Shown one piece after another: positions 55,083 to 64,000 of a stretch of 64,000 nucleotides of DNA; the first letter of the stretch is position 1; the number at the start of each line of letters is the position of its first letter. The notes below the pieces were generated by a model that saw only the letters and a program-made list of their open reading frames with translations, made no database searches and was not told where the DNA came from. The stretch spans positions 372,001 through 436,000 of the forward strand of contig NZ_JASJOR010000004.1 of assembly GCF_030068545.1 (NCBI RefSeq), in the 5' to 3' direction. A program made the translations under genes and the position numbers. The DNA is from Xanthocytophaga flava. Lineage in GTDB: Bacteria; Bacteroidota; Bacteroidia; Cytophagales; 172606-1.

Positions 55083-56075
55083 ATGCTAATCTCAAAAGAT
55101 TCTGATCCGCTTGTTACTATTATATGCCTCTGTTATAACCATGAGAGATTTATTGCAGAGGCCTTACAATCGGTTATGGATCAAACTTATCAGCAGATTC
55201 AACTTATTGTTGTAGATGATTTCAGCAAAGATGGTAGTGTTTCTGTTATTACTAATTTCCTGAAGCGCTATCCATCGATTACGTTCCTGCAATTACCTCA
55301 GAACATGGGTATGACAAAAGCCTTTAACAAAGCTTTGACATTAGCTGAGGGCGAGTTTATTGTGGATTTTGCAGGTGATGATGTATTACATCCTGAACGT
55401 ATTGAGAAACAAGTAAGATCATTCCAACAACTGGATAATTCCTATGGAGTAGTTTTTTCAGATGCTTGGTTAACAGATAAAAATTCTAAAGTTATAGGGA
55501 CTTTTTATAAACGTAGTCCAGACGGAACCCTGTTGGAAAAGGTGCCTTCTGGAAATATCTATCTGGAAACACTTCACAGGTATTGTGTTTGTGCCCCAAC
55601 TATCATGAGTCGTAAAATGGTCTATGAGGATCTGAAAGGATATGATGAAACGCTGGTTTATGAGGATTTCGATTTTTTTGTACGTTCTACCCGTAAATAC
55701 AACTATTGGTATCAGGATGAACTACTAACCTATTATCGGCAGTCACCAGAATCAGAATCAAAGCAATTCTATAGGAAGAGATATAATCCTCATCTAGCTT
55801 CTACTTTAGCTGTTTGCAGAAAAGCGTATGGGCAAAATATTTCTGAAGCAGAAAATGAAGCACTCGCACACAGGGTACGTTATCTGCTACGTCAAAGCTT
55901 CTTTACTGAAAACTTTAGCTTGGTAAAGGACTACCTGGACTTACTACATGCAATGCGTCGCTCTGATATTATATCTCAAAGTATTGCAGCATTAGCTCGA
56001 CTGAGGATTCGTACAGGGTTTCTGTTTTTTAGCTATATGAAATTTCGACACTTAGTATCTGGTAAGTCAAAATAA
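55083..56075 (+). CDS. Glycosyltransferase family 2
   Basis: A 330-residue GT-A-fold enzyme. It shows PLVTIICLCYNHERFIAEAL, VVDDFSKDGS (nucleotide-binding Asp pair), FIVDFAGDDVLHPERI (the DxD-like metal site) and a later CAPTIMSRKMVYEDL with YEDFDFFVR. There is no transmembrane helix. It should transfer a nucleotide-activated sugar to an acceptor such as a lipid- or surface-glycan precursor. The neighbouring GT-C-like protein may act in the same pathway. Confidence 0.88.
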   Translation: MLISKDSDPLVTIICLCYNHERFIAEALQSVMDQTYQQIQLIVVDDFSKDGSVSVITNFLKRYPSITFLQLPQNMGMTKAFNKALTLAEGEFIVDFAGDDVLHPERIEKQVRSFQQLDNSYGVVFSDAWLTDKNSKVIGTFYKRSPDGTLLEKVPSGNIYLETLHRYCVCAPTIMSRKMVYEDLKGYDETLVYEDFDFFVRSTRKYNYWYQDELLTYYRQSPESESKQFYRKRYNPHLASTLAVCRKAYGQNISEAENEALAHRVRYLLRQSFFTENFSLVKDYLDLLHAMRRSDIISQSIAALARLRIRTGFLFFSYMKFRHLVSGKSK

Positions 56076-56137
56076 GATATAGGAACAGAATTTTATTGAT
56101 ATACAATGGGTTATATGATATATCTATTGTAGCAAAT

Positions 56138-57223
56138 ATGAACACTTATACTTGTAAATGTAACAATACTCTTCACTTTGAAAATTCTCAATGTGTCTCT
56201 TGTTTAAGAGAGGTAGGCTGGTGCCCTGAATGTCAGGGAATAAGAGCTCTGGAGCCAATAGATGGTACATCATACACCTGCCTGAACTGTAACACACAAT
56301 TACGCAAATGTACTAATTATGCTGTGCATCAGGTTTGTAATCGTTGTGTTCATGATGAAGGTGAACACACACATGAATTTTGCGATTATTGCAAGTTCAA
56401 TGATGTTATTCCTGATATCAGCAATCCTAAAAACAAAGAACGTTGGTATTTGATAGAAGTTGCCAAGCGGAGATTATTATACAATTTAGATATTCTTAAA
56501 CTCCCTTATGGCACTGCGGCTGAAGGGTTCGAATTACCTCTTTCCTTTGATTTTAAAGAAGATATAGTTGTTCCAGACCCTTCAGGATCAGGAACAATTG
56601 AGGAAAAAGTATATACAGGTCATGCAGATGGCAAGATCACTATCAACATTACGGAAGCAGATCCTGTAGAACGGGAAAAACTTCGGGTCGACTTTGGAGA
56701 ACCACATCGAACACTCATTGGGCACTTCCGACATGAGATTGCCCATTATTACTGGCAATTGTTGGTACAGGGCAAATGTGAAGATTCCTTTAAACAGGTG
56801 TTTGGAGATCATGAAAATCCGTCTTATACAGATGCGATGAATAGCTATTATCAGAATGGCCCTAAGCCAAACTGGCAAACAGATTATATTAGTGCTTATG
56901 CTACTATGCATCCTTGGGAAGACTTCGCTGAGACTTTTGGCGCTTATCTGGATATGGTAGCAGTTCTGGATACAGCCGAACACGTTGCACTAACTATCAA
57001 TGAACCTATTGAGAACTCAGGAAATGAGTTGTTAAATATGCTACAACGTTATGAATTATTGGGGATTAAAATCAACGAAATGAATCGCACCATGGGTCTA
57101 CTGGATCTGGTACCAGAAGTATTTACAGCAGGTGTAGTCAGAAAGATGCAATTTATTCACTGGCTTGTAAAAAAGTCCAGCATGTTGCTTCGTATGCCTG
57201 CCCAGCAAACAGTAGGAGCCTGA
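56138..57223 (+). CDS. Zinc-ribbon putative metallopeptidase (Peptidase_Mx-like)
   Basis: About 361 residues from MNTYTCKCNNTLHF. The N-terminal 90 residues hold several Cys pairs (CVSC, CPEC, CLNC, CNRC, CDYC) forming zinc ribbons. The C-terminal domain has the catalytic motif HEIAH at 199-203 within GHFRHEIAHYYW and a later HPWEDFAETFGAYLDM, matching the putative zinc-binding peptidase family PF15887. Cytoplasmic, with no signal peptide. Substrate unknown. It follows the GT2 gene by 62 bp, and a hairpin after it probably ends the transcript. Confidence 0.82.
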   Translation: MNTYTCKCNNTLHFENSQCVSCLREVGWCPECQGIRALEPIDGTSYTCLNCNTQLRKCTNYAVHQVCNRCVHDEGEHTHEFCDYCKFNDVIPDISNPKNKERWYLIEVAKRRLLYNLDILKLPYGTAAEGFELPLSFDFKEDIVVPDPSGSGTIEEKVYTGHADGKITINITEADPVEREKLRVDFGEPHRTLIGHFRHEIAHYYWQLLVQGKCEDSFKQVFGDHENPSYTDAMNSYYQNGPKPNWQTDYISAYATMHPWEDFAETFGAYLDMVAVLDTAEHVALTINEPIENSGNELLNMLQRYELLGIKINEMNRTMGLLDLVPEVFTAGVVRKMQFIHWLVKKSSMLLRMPAQQTVGA

Positions 57224-57257
57224 AAGATAAATTGTTTGTAAAGGGTGTATGAATAGC

Positions 57258-57288
57258 AGGGTAGCTTACTTTATCGGTAGTCTACCCT
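57258..57288 (+). terminator. Putative terminator hairpin
   Basis: AGGGTAG (57258-57264) pairs with CTACCCT (57282-57288) around a 17-nt loop and is followed by CACTTTTTTG. It lies 34 bp after the metallopeptidase stop. Confidence 0.45.
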
Positions 57289-57346
57289 CACTTTTTTGAC
57301 TAACTTATTCTAATCAGCATATTATCTATCCAGACTTTGCTAAATA

Positions 57347-57805
57347 CTACTTCTTCTTTAGTTTATCAATTGCCTTTAGTAACCTAATTCGATTCTTAGC
57401 ACTCAACATCCAGGCAGGTAGTCGACTTTGCAGACTATTATTGCGCCAACCATACTGATCTTTACTGCGTTCTCTGAGTCTGGCAGTTATAAACTGCTCT
57501 AAGAATGTTAGATGTTTATAGTTATAGGCAAACAAAATTTCTTCTCCTACAACACATTGTAACCATACCGGATAGCGGAAGTAGCAATCTACCGGTTTAC
57601 CAACCAATATTGCTTTGGGTTCCTCATCGGTCATCCATTGTTGGTTCATACCACAATGTACACATGTCATTCGGGTATGTACTCTATCCTTTGCATCAGA
57701 AAGAACTTCTGCACGATTACTACATTTAGGGCATAGAATGTAGATATGATTAATGAAATCATAGACAGAAATAAATCCTGTATGATAGCGTTTGCCTGAA
57801 ATCAT
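57347..57805 (-). CDS. Hypothetical zinc-ribbon protein
   Basis: A 152-residue protein whose N-terminal part has CPKC and CVHC pairs about 25 residues apart, forming a probable zinc ribbon. The rest is basic and aromatic-rich (CYFRYPVWLQCVVGEEILFAYNYKHLTFLEQFI) and ends in a lysine-rich tail. I recognise no named family. It is divergent from the CocE/S15 hydrolase with about 97 bp between starts. Confidence 0.65.
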   Translation of the reverse strand: MISGKRYHTGFISVYDFINHIYILCPKCSNRAEVLSDAKDRVHTRMTCVHCGMNQQWMTDEEPKAILVGKPVDCYFRYPVWLQCVVGEEILFAYNYKHLTFLEQFITARLRERSKDQYGWRNNSLQSRLPAWMLSAKNRIRLLKAIDKLKKK

Positions 57806-57863
57806 AATCTCCCGTATAAATTCTTTTCTTAACTTATTGGATTCCCATATCTTTTCAAAATTC

Positions 57864-57871
57864 TATCTTCG
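57864..57871 (+). promoter_or_regulatory. -7 promoter box for the CocE/S15 hydrolase gene
   Basis: TATCTTCG matches TAnnTTTG at all but one position and lies 32 bp before the start at 57903. Confidence 0.35.
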
Positions 57872-57902
57872 CAAAACTAAAAACCATTTTACCACTAAAC
57901 CT

Positions 57903-59774
57903 ATGCTCAAAAACATACTGACTGTATTTTTCTTATTTATTCTGATTATTCCTGTATTTGGACAAGCTAGCAAAGAAGACTCTGCCTTTGTCAGAGATAA
58001 CTACACCAAACTGGAAAAGCAAATTACCATGCGGGATGGAATCAAACTCTTTACAGCTATCTATGTACCCAAAGATAAAGCTCAGAAATATCCGTTTCTG
58101 ATGATGCGGACTCCTTATTCGGTAGGGCCTTACGGAGAAGACAAATATCCTCGTCGTCTGGGAGCTAACTCACTCCTTATGCGAGAGAAATACATTTTTG
58201 TATACCAGGATGTACGCGGACGCTATATGAGTGAAGGTAACTTTGAAGAAATGACACCTCATAAGGCAGTTAAAAAGTCAAAAAAAGAAACGGATGAAAG
58301 CACAGACACCTATGATACGGTTGAATGGCTGATAAAGAATATCCCCGGCAATAATGCACGTGTTGGTCTTTGGGGAATTTCCTATCCAGGGTTTTATGCA
58401 ACTGCTTCGCTACCGAATGCCCATCCAGCTATAAAGGCTGTTTCACCTCAGGCACCTGTAACAGATGAATTTATTGGTGATGATGCATACCACAAAGGAG
58501 CCTTTTTTCTGATGGATAACTTTTCGTTTATGAACTACTTTGATTCACCTCGGAAAGGAACTGTTAAAGAGTATGAACAACTATCTCAAGTAGAAATGAA
58601 AGATGCTTATGAGTTCTATCTCAATCTGGGGCCACTCAAAAATATAAATCAGCAATACTTTAAGGGAAAGGGTAAAATCTGGAATGAATACCTGCAAAAT
58701 GATACCTACAACGAATACTGGAAAGCCCGTAACATCCGTACTCACCTTACCAATGTAAAGCCTGCCACATTGGTAGTAGGTGGATGGTTTGACGCAGAAG
58801 ATTTGTTTGGCGCACTTCGCACCTATGAAGCAATTGAAAGCCAGTCTCCAAACAATAAAAATTACCTGGTGATGGGTCCTTGGACACATGGTTCCTGGTC
58901 ACGGGAAGACTGGACACGGTATGGTACACACGATTTTGGCCAAAATACAGCTAAGTATTACCGCGAACAGATTGAAACACCGTTCTTCAATTTCTTTCTG
59001 AAAGACAAAGGAACCTTTACTCTTCCCGAAGCAACTGTTTTTGAAACAGGTACAAATCAATGGAAACAGTATGAGGCATTTCCTCCTAAAAAAGGACCAG
59101 TAAAAGAGTTGTACTTCTCACCTGGAGGCAAGTTATCATTTGAAAAAAGCTCAGAACAAACCTCGTTTGATGAATACATCAGTGATCCATCGAAACCTGT
59201 ACCCTATGTAGATGGGACTTATTCCAGACGCAATAACGAATATATGACAGATGATCAGCGATTTGCGTCACGCCGTCCGGATGTGCTGGTTTATCAGACA
59301 GAGGTGCTTACTGAAGACATTACCCTCACAGGCAAACTAATAGCGGATTTATTTGTATCTACAACAGGGACTGATGCAGACTTTATTGTGAAACTGATTG
59401 ATGTACTGCCTGACAATACACCTAATCCTGCTCCAAATCCCAAAGGCATTCAGATGGCCGGCTATCAACGACTGGTACGGGCAGAGGTAATGCGGGGACG
59501 ATTCCGAAACAGCTTTGAAAAACCAGAAGCATTTGTGTCTGGTCAGGTGTCGCAGGTAATGTATGAATTACCCGATGTAGCGCATACTTTTCCCAAAGGA
59601 CACCGGATCATGATTCAGGTACAAAGCAGCTGGTTCCCATTGGTAGACCGCAATCCTCAGAAGTATGTAGAACACATCTGGGAGGCTGAGGAAGCTGATT
59701 TTCAGAAAGCAACCCATAGACTTTATCACAGTCAGCAATATCCTTCCCATATCAAAGTGACAGTTACTAAATAG
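57903..59774 (+). CDS. CocE/NonD-family (peptidase S15) hydrolase, secreted
   Basis: About 623 residues from MLKNILTVFFLFILIIPVFGQ, a signal peptide; the longer frame from 57792 overlaps the divergent gene's promoter. The alpha/beta-hydrolase core has YVFVYQDVRGRYMSEG-like text, the nucleophile Ser160 in GLWGISYPGF, and His in MGPWTHGSWSR; the C-terminal third is the beta-sandwich X-Pro dipeptidyl-peptidase domain. The family includes alpha-amino-acid ester hydrolases, cocaine esterase and glutaryl-7-ACA acylase. It probably hydrolyses peptides or acyl amino acids in the periplasm. Confidence 0.85.
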   Translation: MLKNILTVFFLFILIIPVFGQASKEDSAFVRDNYTKLEKQITMRDGIKLFTAIYVPKDKAQKYPFLMMRTPYSVGPYGEDKYPRRLGANSLLMREKYIFVYQDVRGRYMSEGNFEEMTPHKAVKKSKKETDESTDTYDTVEWLIKNIPGNNARVGLWGISYPGFYATASLPNAHPAIKAVSPQAPVTDEFIGDDAYHKGAFFLMDNFSFMNYFDSPRKGTVKEYEQLSQVEMKDAYEFYLNLGPLKNINQQYFKGKGKIWNEYLQNDTYNEYWKARNIRTHLTNVKPATLVVGGWFDAEDLFGALRTYEAIESQSPNNKNYLVMGPWTHGSWSREDWTRYGTHDFGQNTAKYYREQIETPFFNFFLKDKGTFTLPEATVFETGTNQWKQYEAFPPKKGPVKELYFSPGGKLSFEKSSEQTSFDEYISDPSKPVPYVDGTYSRRNNEYMTDDQRFASRRPDVLVYQTEVLTEDITLTGKLIADLFVSTTGTDADFIVKLIDVLPDNTPNPAPNPKGIQMAGYQRLVRAEVMRGRFRNSFEKPEAFVSGQVSQVMYELPDVAHTFPKGHRIMIQVQSSWFPLVDRNPQKYVEHIWEAEEADFQKATHRLYHSQQYPSHIKVTVTK

Positions 59775-59793
59775 TGATTCTGCCATTGACCCA

Positions 59794-59834
59794 AAAACAA
59801 TAAGCCGAACTTCACTAGTTCGGCTTATTGTTTT
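59794..59834. terminator. Bidirectional terminator overlapping the helicase stop codon
   Basis: An 18-bp perfect inverted repeat (59794-59811 and 59817-59834) with a 5-nt loop, flanked by A-runs and T-runs. It follows the CocE/S15 gene, and the helicase stop codon (59815-59817) lies inside it, so both convergent genes use it. Confidence 0.85.
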
Positions 59835-61065
59835 GTACAGGTTTCTTTCCTGATTTATTGCCTGATTTCCCATATGGCCGTTTTTTGCGAAACTTCTTCT
59901 TTACAGATACAGGAGGATGATATACGGGTCCTTCGCCTAATTCGGCAGGAAGAGGCACTTTGTCAATTTCACGGCCAATCAGACGCTCAATAGAAGCAAA
60001 CTTACGCTGGTCTTTCTCATTGACCAATGTGATGGCTGTGCCTGTCGTAGCGGCTCTGGCTGTACGACCAATCCGATGTATATAGTCTTCTGGTTCGTGT
60101 GGCACGTTGAAGTTTACTACTAAGCTAATACCTTCTACATCAATACCGCGCGACAGAATATCTGTGCCAATCAGAACGGGCAGCGTTTTATTCTTAAACT
60201 CCCGCAATATCTCATCACGCTCTTTTTGCAACAAATCAGAGTGAAACGCCTTCACCTGAAGGCCAATCTTACGTAGTTCACCTGCAAGGTTTCGTACATC
60301 TTCTTTGGTAGAAGCAAATATAACAGCACTGGCATAGCTATCACCCGAAAAAATATGTCGGATTAACTCAACTTTCTGATGATCAAAAGCCAGATAAGCC
60401 TCCTGACGAATACCTTCTGCTGGTTTGGAGATAGAGATATTAATCTGTTCAGGTTTTATCAGAATCGTGTTTGCCAGTGTCCGAATTTTGGGCGGCATAG
60501 TAGCAGAAAATAACAACGTCTGACGTTTTCTGGGCAGATAACTGATGATCCGGATAATGTCATCATAAAATCCCATATCCAACATCCGGTCAGCTTCGTC
60601 CAGAATTAAATGCTGTAATCGGGAGAAGTCAATTGCTTTCATCTGTAATAAAGCAATCAGGCGGCCAGGAGTGGCTATCACAACATCACTACCTTCCAAT
60701 AATGCCTTCTGCTGCTGGCTCCAGGCAGCACCATCCCCACCTCCATATACAGAGATCGAGCTGACACCCGTAAAATATCCTAATCCTTCTACCTGCTGAT
60801 CAATCTGAGTTGCCAGTTCACGGGTAGGTGCCAGAATAAGCGTATTCAAATGCCGCTTATCTTCGGGGGCTCTCACAATTTTATCAAGGATAGGCAGCAA
60901 ATAGGCAGCTGTTTTTCCTGTACCTGTCTGGGCACAAGCTATTAAATCCTTGTTTTCTAAGATAAGAGGAATGCTTTGTTCTTGTATGGGAGTTGGCTGA
61001 GTAAAGCCCATTGCGGTCAACCCCTCTGCCAGTCTTGTATCGAAATTAAAATCCTGAAAAGTCAA
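59815..61065 (-). CDS. DEAD-box RNA helicase, RhlE-like
   Basis: A 416-residue helicase with the full motif set: FTQPTPIQEQSI (Q motif), AQTGTGKTAAY (Walker A), PTRELA, ATPGR, LDEADRMLDMG (DEAD), FSATMP and HRIGRTARA, then a basic C-terminal tail rich in Lys and Gly typical of RhlE-type enzymes. It unwinds RNA duplexes in ribosome assembly, mRNA turnover or cold adaptation. The last coding bases form half of the terminator stem. It is a single gene convergent with the CocE/S15 hydrolase. Confidence 0.92.
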   Translation of the reverse strand: MTFQDFNFDTRLAEGLTAMGFTQPTPIQEQSIPLILENKDLIACAQTGTGKTAAYLLPILDKIVRAPEDKRHLNTLILAPTRELATQIDQQVEGLGYFTGVSSISVYGGGDGAAWSQQQKALLEGSDVVIATPGRLIALLQMKAIDFSRLQHLILDEADRMLDMGFYDDIIRIISYLPRKRQTLLFSATMPPKIRTLANTILIKPEQINISISKPAEGIRQEAYLAFDHQKVELIRHIFSGDSYASAVIFASTKEDVRNLAGELRKIGLQVKAFHSDLLQKERDEILREFKNKTLPVLIGTDILSRGIDVEGISLVVNFNVPHEPEDYIHRIGRTARAATTGTAITLVNEKDQRKFASIERLIGREIDKVPLPAELGEGPVYHPPVSVKKKFRKKRPYGKSGNKSGKKPVQNNKPN

Positions 61066-61432
61066 TGCTGAGTTTATTTTATACTTAAGAGATTATACAC
61101 TTGTTGTTTTTGTATGATTCAAATACCCTACTGCTCGAAATATTAAACTAACCAGTTATGGCTGGTATTTGACAAATATATAACATTCTCTCATAACAAT
61201 ATAGTTCTCGCTATAACAAGTATCTCTTTTACAATATTTTAAGTAGTATATCCACAAATACGAACTTGCTCTTAAATACACAATCATAATTGATAAACCT
61301 TTTTGGTTCAGAAGAATGCTATCGATATTGAACTAAACAAACCTTCTTTCAAAAACCAATTCTGTTTACAATGTTCCTCCCAATCACATAAATAGCCATT
61401 ACATTACCTTTTACTCATACTCAATTGACTTT
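61066..61432. other. AT-rich intergenic region, divergent
   Basis: About 367 bp between the divergent helicase and lipoprotein genes. No ORF, tRNA or hairpin of note. TACCTTTT about 25 bp before the lipoprotein start is a near match to TAnnTTTG. Confidence 0.4.
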
Positions 61433-62239
61433 ATGTATCAAAAATTATCTTTCCTTATTATTTGCCTTATCATTTTTATCAGTAATCAATCTTGTAATAA
61501 GTCTGATGGCAATGTTACTCCTGATGGTCAAGGATGTAATTTACTCAGCAATGGTTCTCAAGCCAACAAGGCTATATCAACATTTACCTATGATAGTCAT
61601 AATCATCTCATTACTGCTAATATCGTATTTCCTCCCTATGTTACCTTTGTACATAGACGTATGCATACACTTGAATACAATGTCCAGGGACAAGTAATTA
61701 AAATGTTTCAGGAACACATAGATTCTCTGGACAAAGTAGTATACAGTTCAGACTTTCGATTTGAGTATGATAACTCAGGCAAAATTTCTTCATTTTATTA
61801 TCATCCAGATACCTCATCCCGTCATCGGTTAAAATATGATACTAAAGGACGATTAACTCATATTTATCTTCCATCCCGATTAGATAACCAATACTACAGA
61901 CATGAATACGATGACAATGATAATTGTACTAAAAGCTATACATATTCAGGAGATAAAGAATATATGAATCAGGGAGAGTCTGTATTTGATGACAAAAAGA
62001 GTCCTTATGAAAATTGGGGTGTTCTTGGCTGGTTGATTGGACTCAACATATTGAGTAAAAATAATCTTACCTCCTATTCCATTTTTAACAGTGATGGTGT
62101 AAAAATAGGCACATATACTTGTGATATGACGTATAACGAAAAGGGTTATCCTGCCACAGCCACCTATACCTATGAGGACCATAAAACACATACATTTACT
62201 TACTATGCACCAGATACTTTGAAGTATAACTGTCAATAA
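61433..62239 (+). CDS. Hypothetical lipoprotein with YD-like repeats
   Basis: A 268-residue protein. The N-terminal hydrophobic stretch ends in NQSC, a lipobox with Cys21. The body repeats short motifs such as FTYDSHNHLI, FEYDNSGKIS, LKYDTKGRLTHI, HEYDDNDNC and MTYNEKGYPA, spaced 20-30 residues apart, which resemble the YD units of RHS-type beta-shells. It is probably a surface or periplasmic beta-rich protein; function unknown. Confidence 0.7.
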   Translation: MYQKLSFLIICLIIFISNQSCNKSDGNVTPDGQGCNLLSNGSQANKAISTFTYDSHNHLITANIVFPPYVTFVHRRMHTLEYNVQGQVIKMFQEHIDSLDKVVYSSDFRFEYDNSGKISSFYYHPDTSSRHRLKYDTKGRLTHIYLPSRLDNQYYRHEYDDNDNCTKSYTYSGDKEYMNQGESVFDDKKSPYENWGVLGWLIGLNILSKNNLTSYSIFNSDGVKIGTYTCDMTYNEKGYPATATYTYEDHKTHTFTYYAPDTLKYNCQ

Positions 62240-62262
62240 CTATCTCTCATTATATCTGACGA

Positions 62263-63104
62263 TCACTTCCTTGTCAATCTAACTGGGTAACACCTGGAAT
62301 TGTCTTTACTCTTCCAGGTGCCTTTTAGTTCATTGCCATCAAACCTTGCCTCAATGATTCCTCGATCTCTTTCTTTCAACTCACAAGCTCCATTCTCAAG
62401 CTTTCCACTGACAAAAATACCCCTCTTATACTTTGTATAGACATATTCAGCGCTAATTTCATCATTTTTCACATTAATCACCATAAGAACAGGTGAGTTC
62501 CCAATGTTCCCATTAAAAACTTGAGGAAGAGATTTAGATCGAAAGTTGGATACAGAATCTGTACTATACCCAAATATGGCCTTTCCATAAGCATTGAGAT
62601 AATTCTTAAATTCGGATATTCGGAAAGCAGAAACAGTCTTTATCTCATCAAACTTTTGGTTTTTCGGAAAACAATTTATATCCTGTTTCGGTAAATAAGT
62701 CCTTTATGTATCAGATCACCATTACCAGGATTAAAGTTATAATAACTCACCCAGTAAGCACAAGTAGCCCCACAACTGGAATTCCAAAACCCAATAGAAA
62801 GTAGTCTGTCAGAGTTCTGATAGATTGTTGGTGTAAGGATTACCTTTCCTCCATAAATAGTTCCATCATCAAAAGACGCCTGTTCAAATATATTCCTTTG
62901 TTTAGCACTTTTTACTAATTCCAGTTCAACTATCTGCAGCATTTGGTTAATCTTTTGTACTGCCAGACTATTGGTTGAATCTGTAAAAACAGGAAAAGAC
63001 ATATTATCTCCCTTGTGAAACAAGCGATAAGCAAAAAAGTTGGTTTGAGCATAGCATAGGCTATACAACCAAAAGGAAAATATAGTTAGCACATAAGTCC
63101 GCAT
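62263..63104 (-). pseudogene. Frameshifted gene for a secreted DUF3298-like protein
   Basis: From the ATG at 63104 one frame encodes a signal peptide (ending near LCYAQ) and a domain with SIGFWNSSCGATCAYWVSYYNFNPGNGDL, then stops at 62676. Other frames carry the continuation: KDLFTETGYKLFSE and then NQKFDEIKTVSAFRISEFK through VLMVINVKND to the stop at 62263. The last frame is open without its own start from 62703. Removing one A from the A-runs near 62707 and near 62666 would join all parts into one protein of about 280 residues. It is either a decaying gene or carries homopolymer sequencing errors. Resemblance to DUF3298-type domains is tentative. Confidence 0.6.
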
Positions 63105-63195
63105 AATTATCTAAAACAGCTGTAAGGAAGATTTTTTAAATTAACCAGAAGATACAATTATTCTAATACAATACTATCATCTTGTCCCATTAAAT

Positions 63196-63948
63196 CTATT
63201 TCTCCTGCTTCAACTTATAACGTATCACTTTTCCATTCTCAATAGTAACTACCAGAAAGAGCACTTCCGGTGTATAGTTTAGATTCTCCTCTAAAGGTTC
63301 TCCATTCATCGACAAATCATAAACCAACTCATTGGAAGTTGTGTCTGTTTTTCCAAGTAAATCAACGACTTCGGATTTGGTTTTACCCTGCAAATGCATC
63401 TGGTCTATACTATCACGAGTCATATTATACAAAGATTCATCCAATTGCGGACTAAGGTTGTTATTTCCTTTTAACTCATTCAAAATGCTATACCAAACAA
63501 ACGCTATTACCAACAAAAATGTTAGCAATAGAGTAAGTATTATGCTGACAACAAATGCTCCAATTCGGATTTTTTGCACATCAGATATTTTTATACCTCG
63601 ACGAATCGCATAATAACTCATCTGATAAACAAGGAAACCAATTACCAATAGAATTGTAATGAGTATAAGTATGCCTACAGGCGAAACATATTGTGTCTCA
63701 ATACCAATAATATCAGTTGTTTGCGATTGTTGACTAATTCCAGTTTTTAATCCCTTCAGAATAGTATACAAAACCAGTACCGCTACCACCAGAACAATCA
63801 ACAGTGGGGTAAGAATGAAGGTAGCGACAAGTGCACGAAAACGGATTTTACGTGTATTGGTCAGGCCTGTCCATCTAAGGATTACATAAACACAACTCTG
63901 GAATATAGCCCATCCGATTAGCAGTAAAATTATAATAAGGAGAATCAT
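63196..63948 (-). CDS. Membrane protein with internal duplication and BamE-like C-terminus
   Basis: A 250-residue protein. Two similar halves each hold a pair of hydrophobic helices: the first with TRKIRFRALVATFILTPLL and VLYTILKGLK, the second with VQKIRIGAFVVSIILTLLL and VWYSILNELK, about 85-90 residues apart. The C-terminal 75 residues (LQGKTKSEVVDLLGKTDTTSNELVYDL) resemble the SmpA/BamE-type small fold with its conserved GKxxxxVxxLLGKPD start. Function unknown. The start lies 52 bp inside the window edge, so an upstream partner could be missing. Confidence 0.6.
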   Translation of the reverse strand: MILLIIILLLIGWAIFQSCVYVILRWTGLTNTRKIRFRALVATFILTPLLIVLVVAVLVLYTILKGLKTGISQQSQTTDIIGIETQYVSPVGILILITILLVIGFLVYQMSYYAIRRGIKISDVQKIRIGAFVVSIILTLLLTFLLVIAFVWYSILNELKGNNNLSPQLDESLYNMTRDSIDQMHLQGKTKSEVVDLLGKTDTTSNELVYDLSMNGEPLEENLNYTPEVLFLVVTIENGKVIRYKLKQEK

Positions 63949-64000
63949 CTCTTTTAGAGTAAGTGATGATTCAAATCCAATAGGTATAAGAGTGGGTGCG

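Noticed and set aside
62263..62484. Stand-alone 73-residue gene
   Set aside because: The frame continues upstream past its ATG to 62703 and joins coherently with the 62676-63104 frame, so it is the 3' part of a frameshifted gene.

Overview
The window looks like a chromosomal segment of a Bacteroidota bacterium, most likely a Cytophagales-type environmental glider. This is inferred from the low-to-moderate G+C content, the lack of Shine-Dalgarno sequences, several promoters with a TAnnTTTG -7 box, many secreted proteins and lipoproteins, and typical families (GH105/GH106/GH78, DUF6377, H-NOX, kelch, Peptidase_Mx-like, DUF4932/DUF2268-like peptidases). I see no rRNA, tRNA, CRISPR array, insertion sequence or phage gene.

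Layout. (1) 1-3.7 kb: the 3' part of a tandem-domain metallopeptidase gene, a non-coding array of 18-bp dyads repeated about every 28 bp (1518-1826), two small hypothetical envelope proteins and a repeat-rich spacer. (2) 3.7-13.5 kb, all minus strand: a secreted glycan-degradation block (type-B carboxylesterase, GH78, GH105, a small domain resembling the N-terminus of rhamnogalacturonan acetylesterase, a second GH105, GH106). It fits removal of rhamnose, unsaturated galacturonate and ester groups from rhamnogalacturonan-like glycans; no SusC/SusD or polysaccharide lyase lies in the window. (3) 13.9-16.2 kb: an SDR reductase, an aldo/keto reductase and a hotdog thioesterase. (4) 16.5-24.4 kb: a minus-strand gas-sensing block (response-regulator receiver, H-NOX, single-domain globin, a frameshifted gene, a hypothetical gene) facing a plus-strand block (TPR/HTH regulator, unknown 475-aa protein, four-helix membrane protein plus secreted partner). 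The promoters of the receiver/H-NOX/globin operon and of the membrane-protein operon share the same layout: two 20-bp direct repeats 32-33 bp apart, ending exactly 31 bp before a TAnnTTTG box. This is the strongest candidate for an undescribed regulon here. (5) 24.5-35.2 kb: a pentapeptide-like repeat protein, an esterase lipoprotein, two overlapping sensor-kinase genes, a ferredoxin reductase/ferredoxin pair and two EamA transporters.

(6) 35.2-46.7 kb, minus strand: a complete chemosensory operon in transcription order: soluble multi-PAS MCP, cheW, cheY, cheB, cheA, a CheC-like gene, a GAF/PAS membrane sensor, cheR. With no flagellar genes in view, it may control gliding or another output. 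(7) 47.4-50.6 kb: an AraC-type regulator divergent from a Gfo/Idh/MocA oxidoreductase-kelch gene pair, with nested inverted repeats between them. (8) 51-64 kb: a DUF6377 TPR regulator, a GT-C-like membrane protein and a GT2 glycosyltransferase, a zinc-ribbon metallopeptidase, a CocE/S15 hydrolase, a DEAD-box helicase, a lipoprotein, a gene broken by frameshifts and a membrane protein with an internal duplication.

Starts were set by signal peptides, conserved N-termini, operon spacing and promoter position. All family assignments come from motif recognition by eye; no database search was run.
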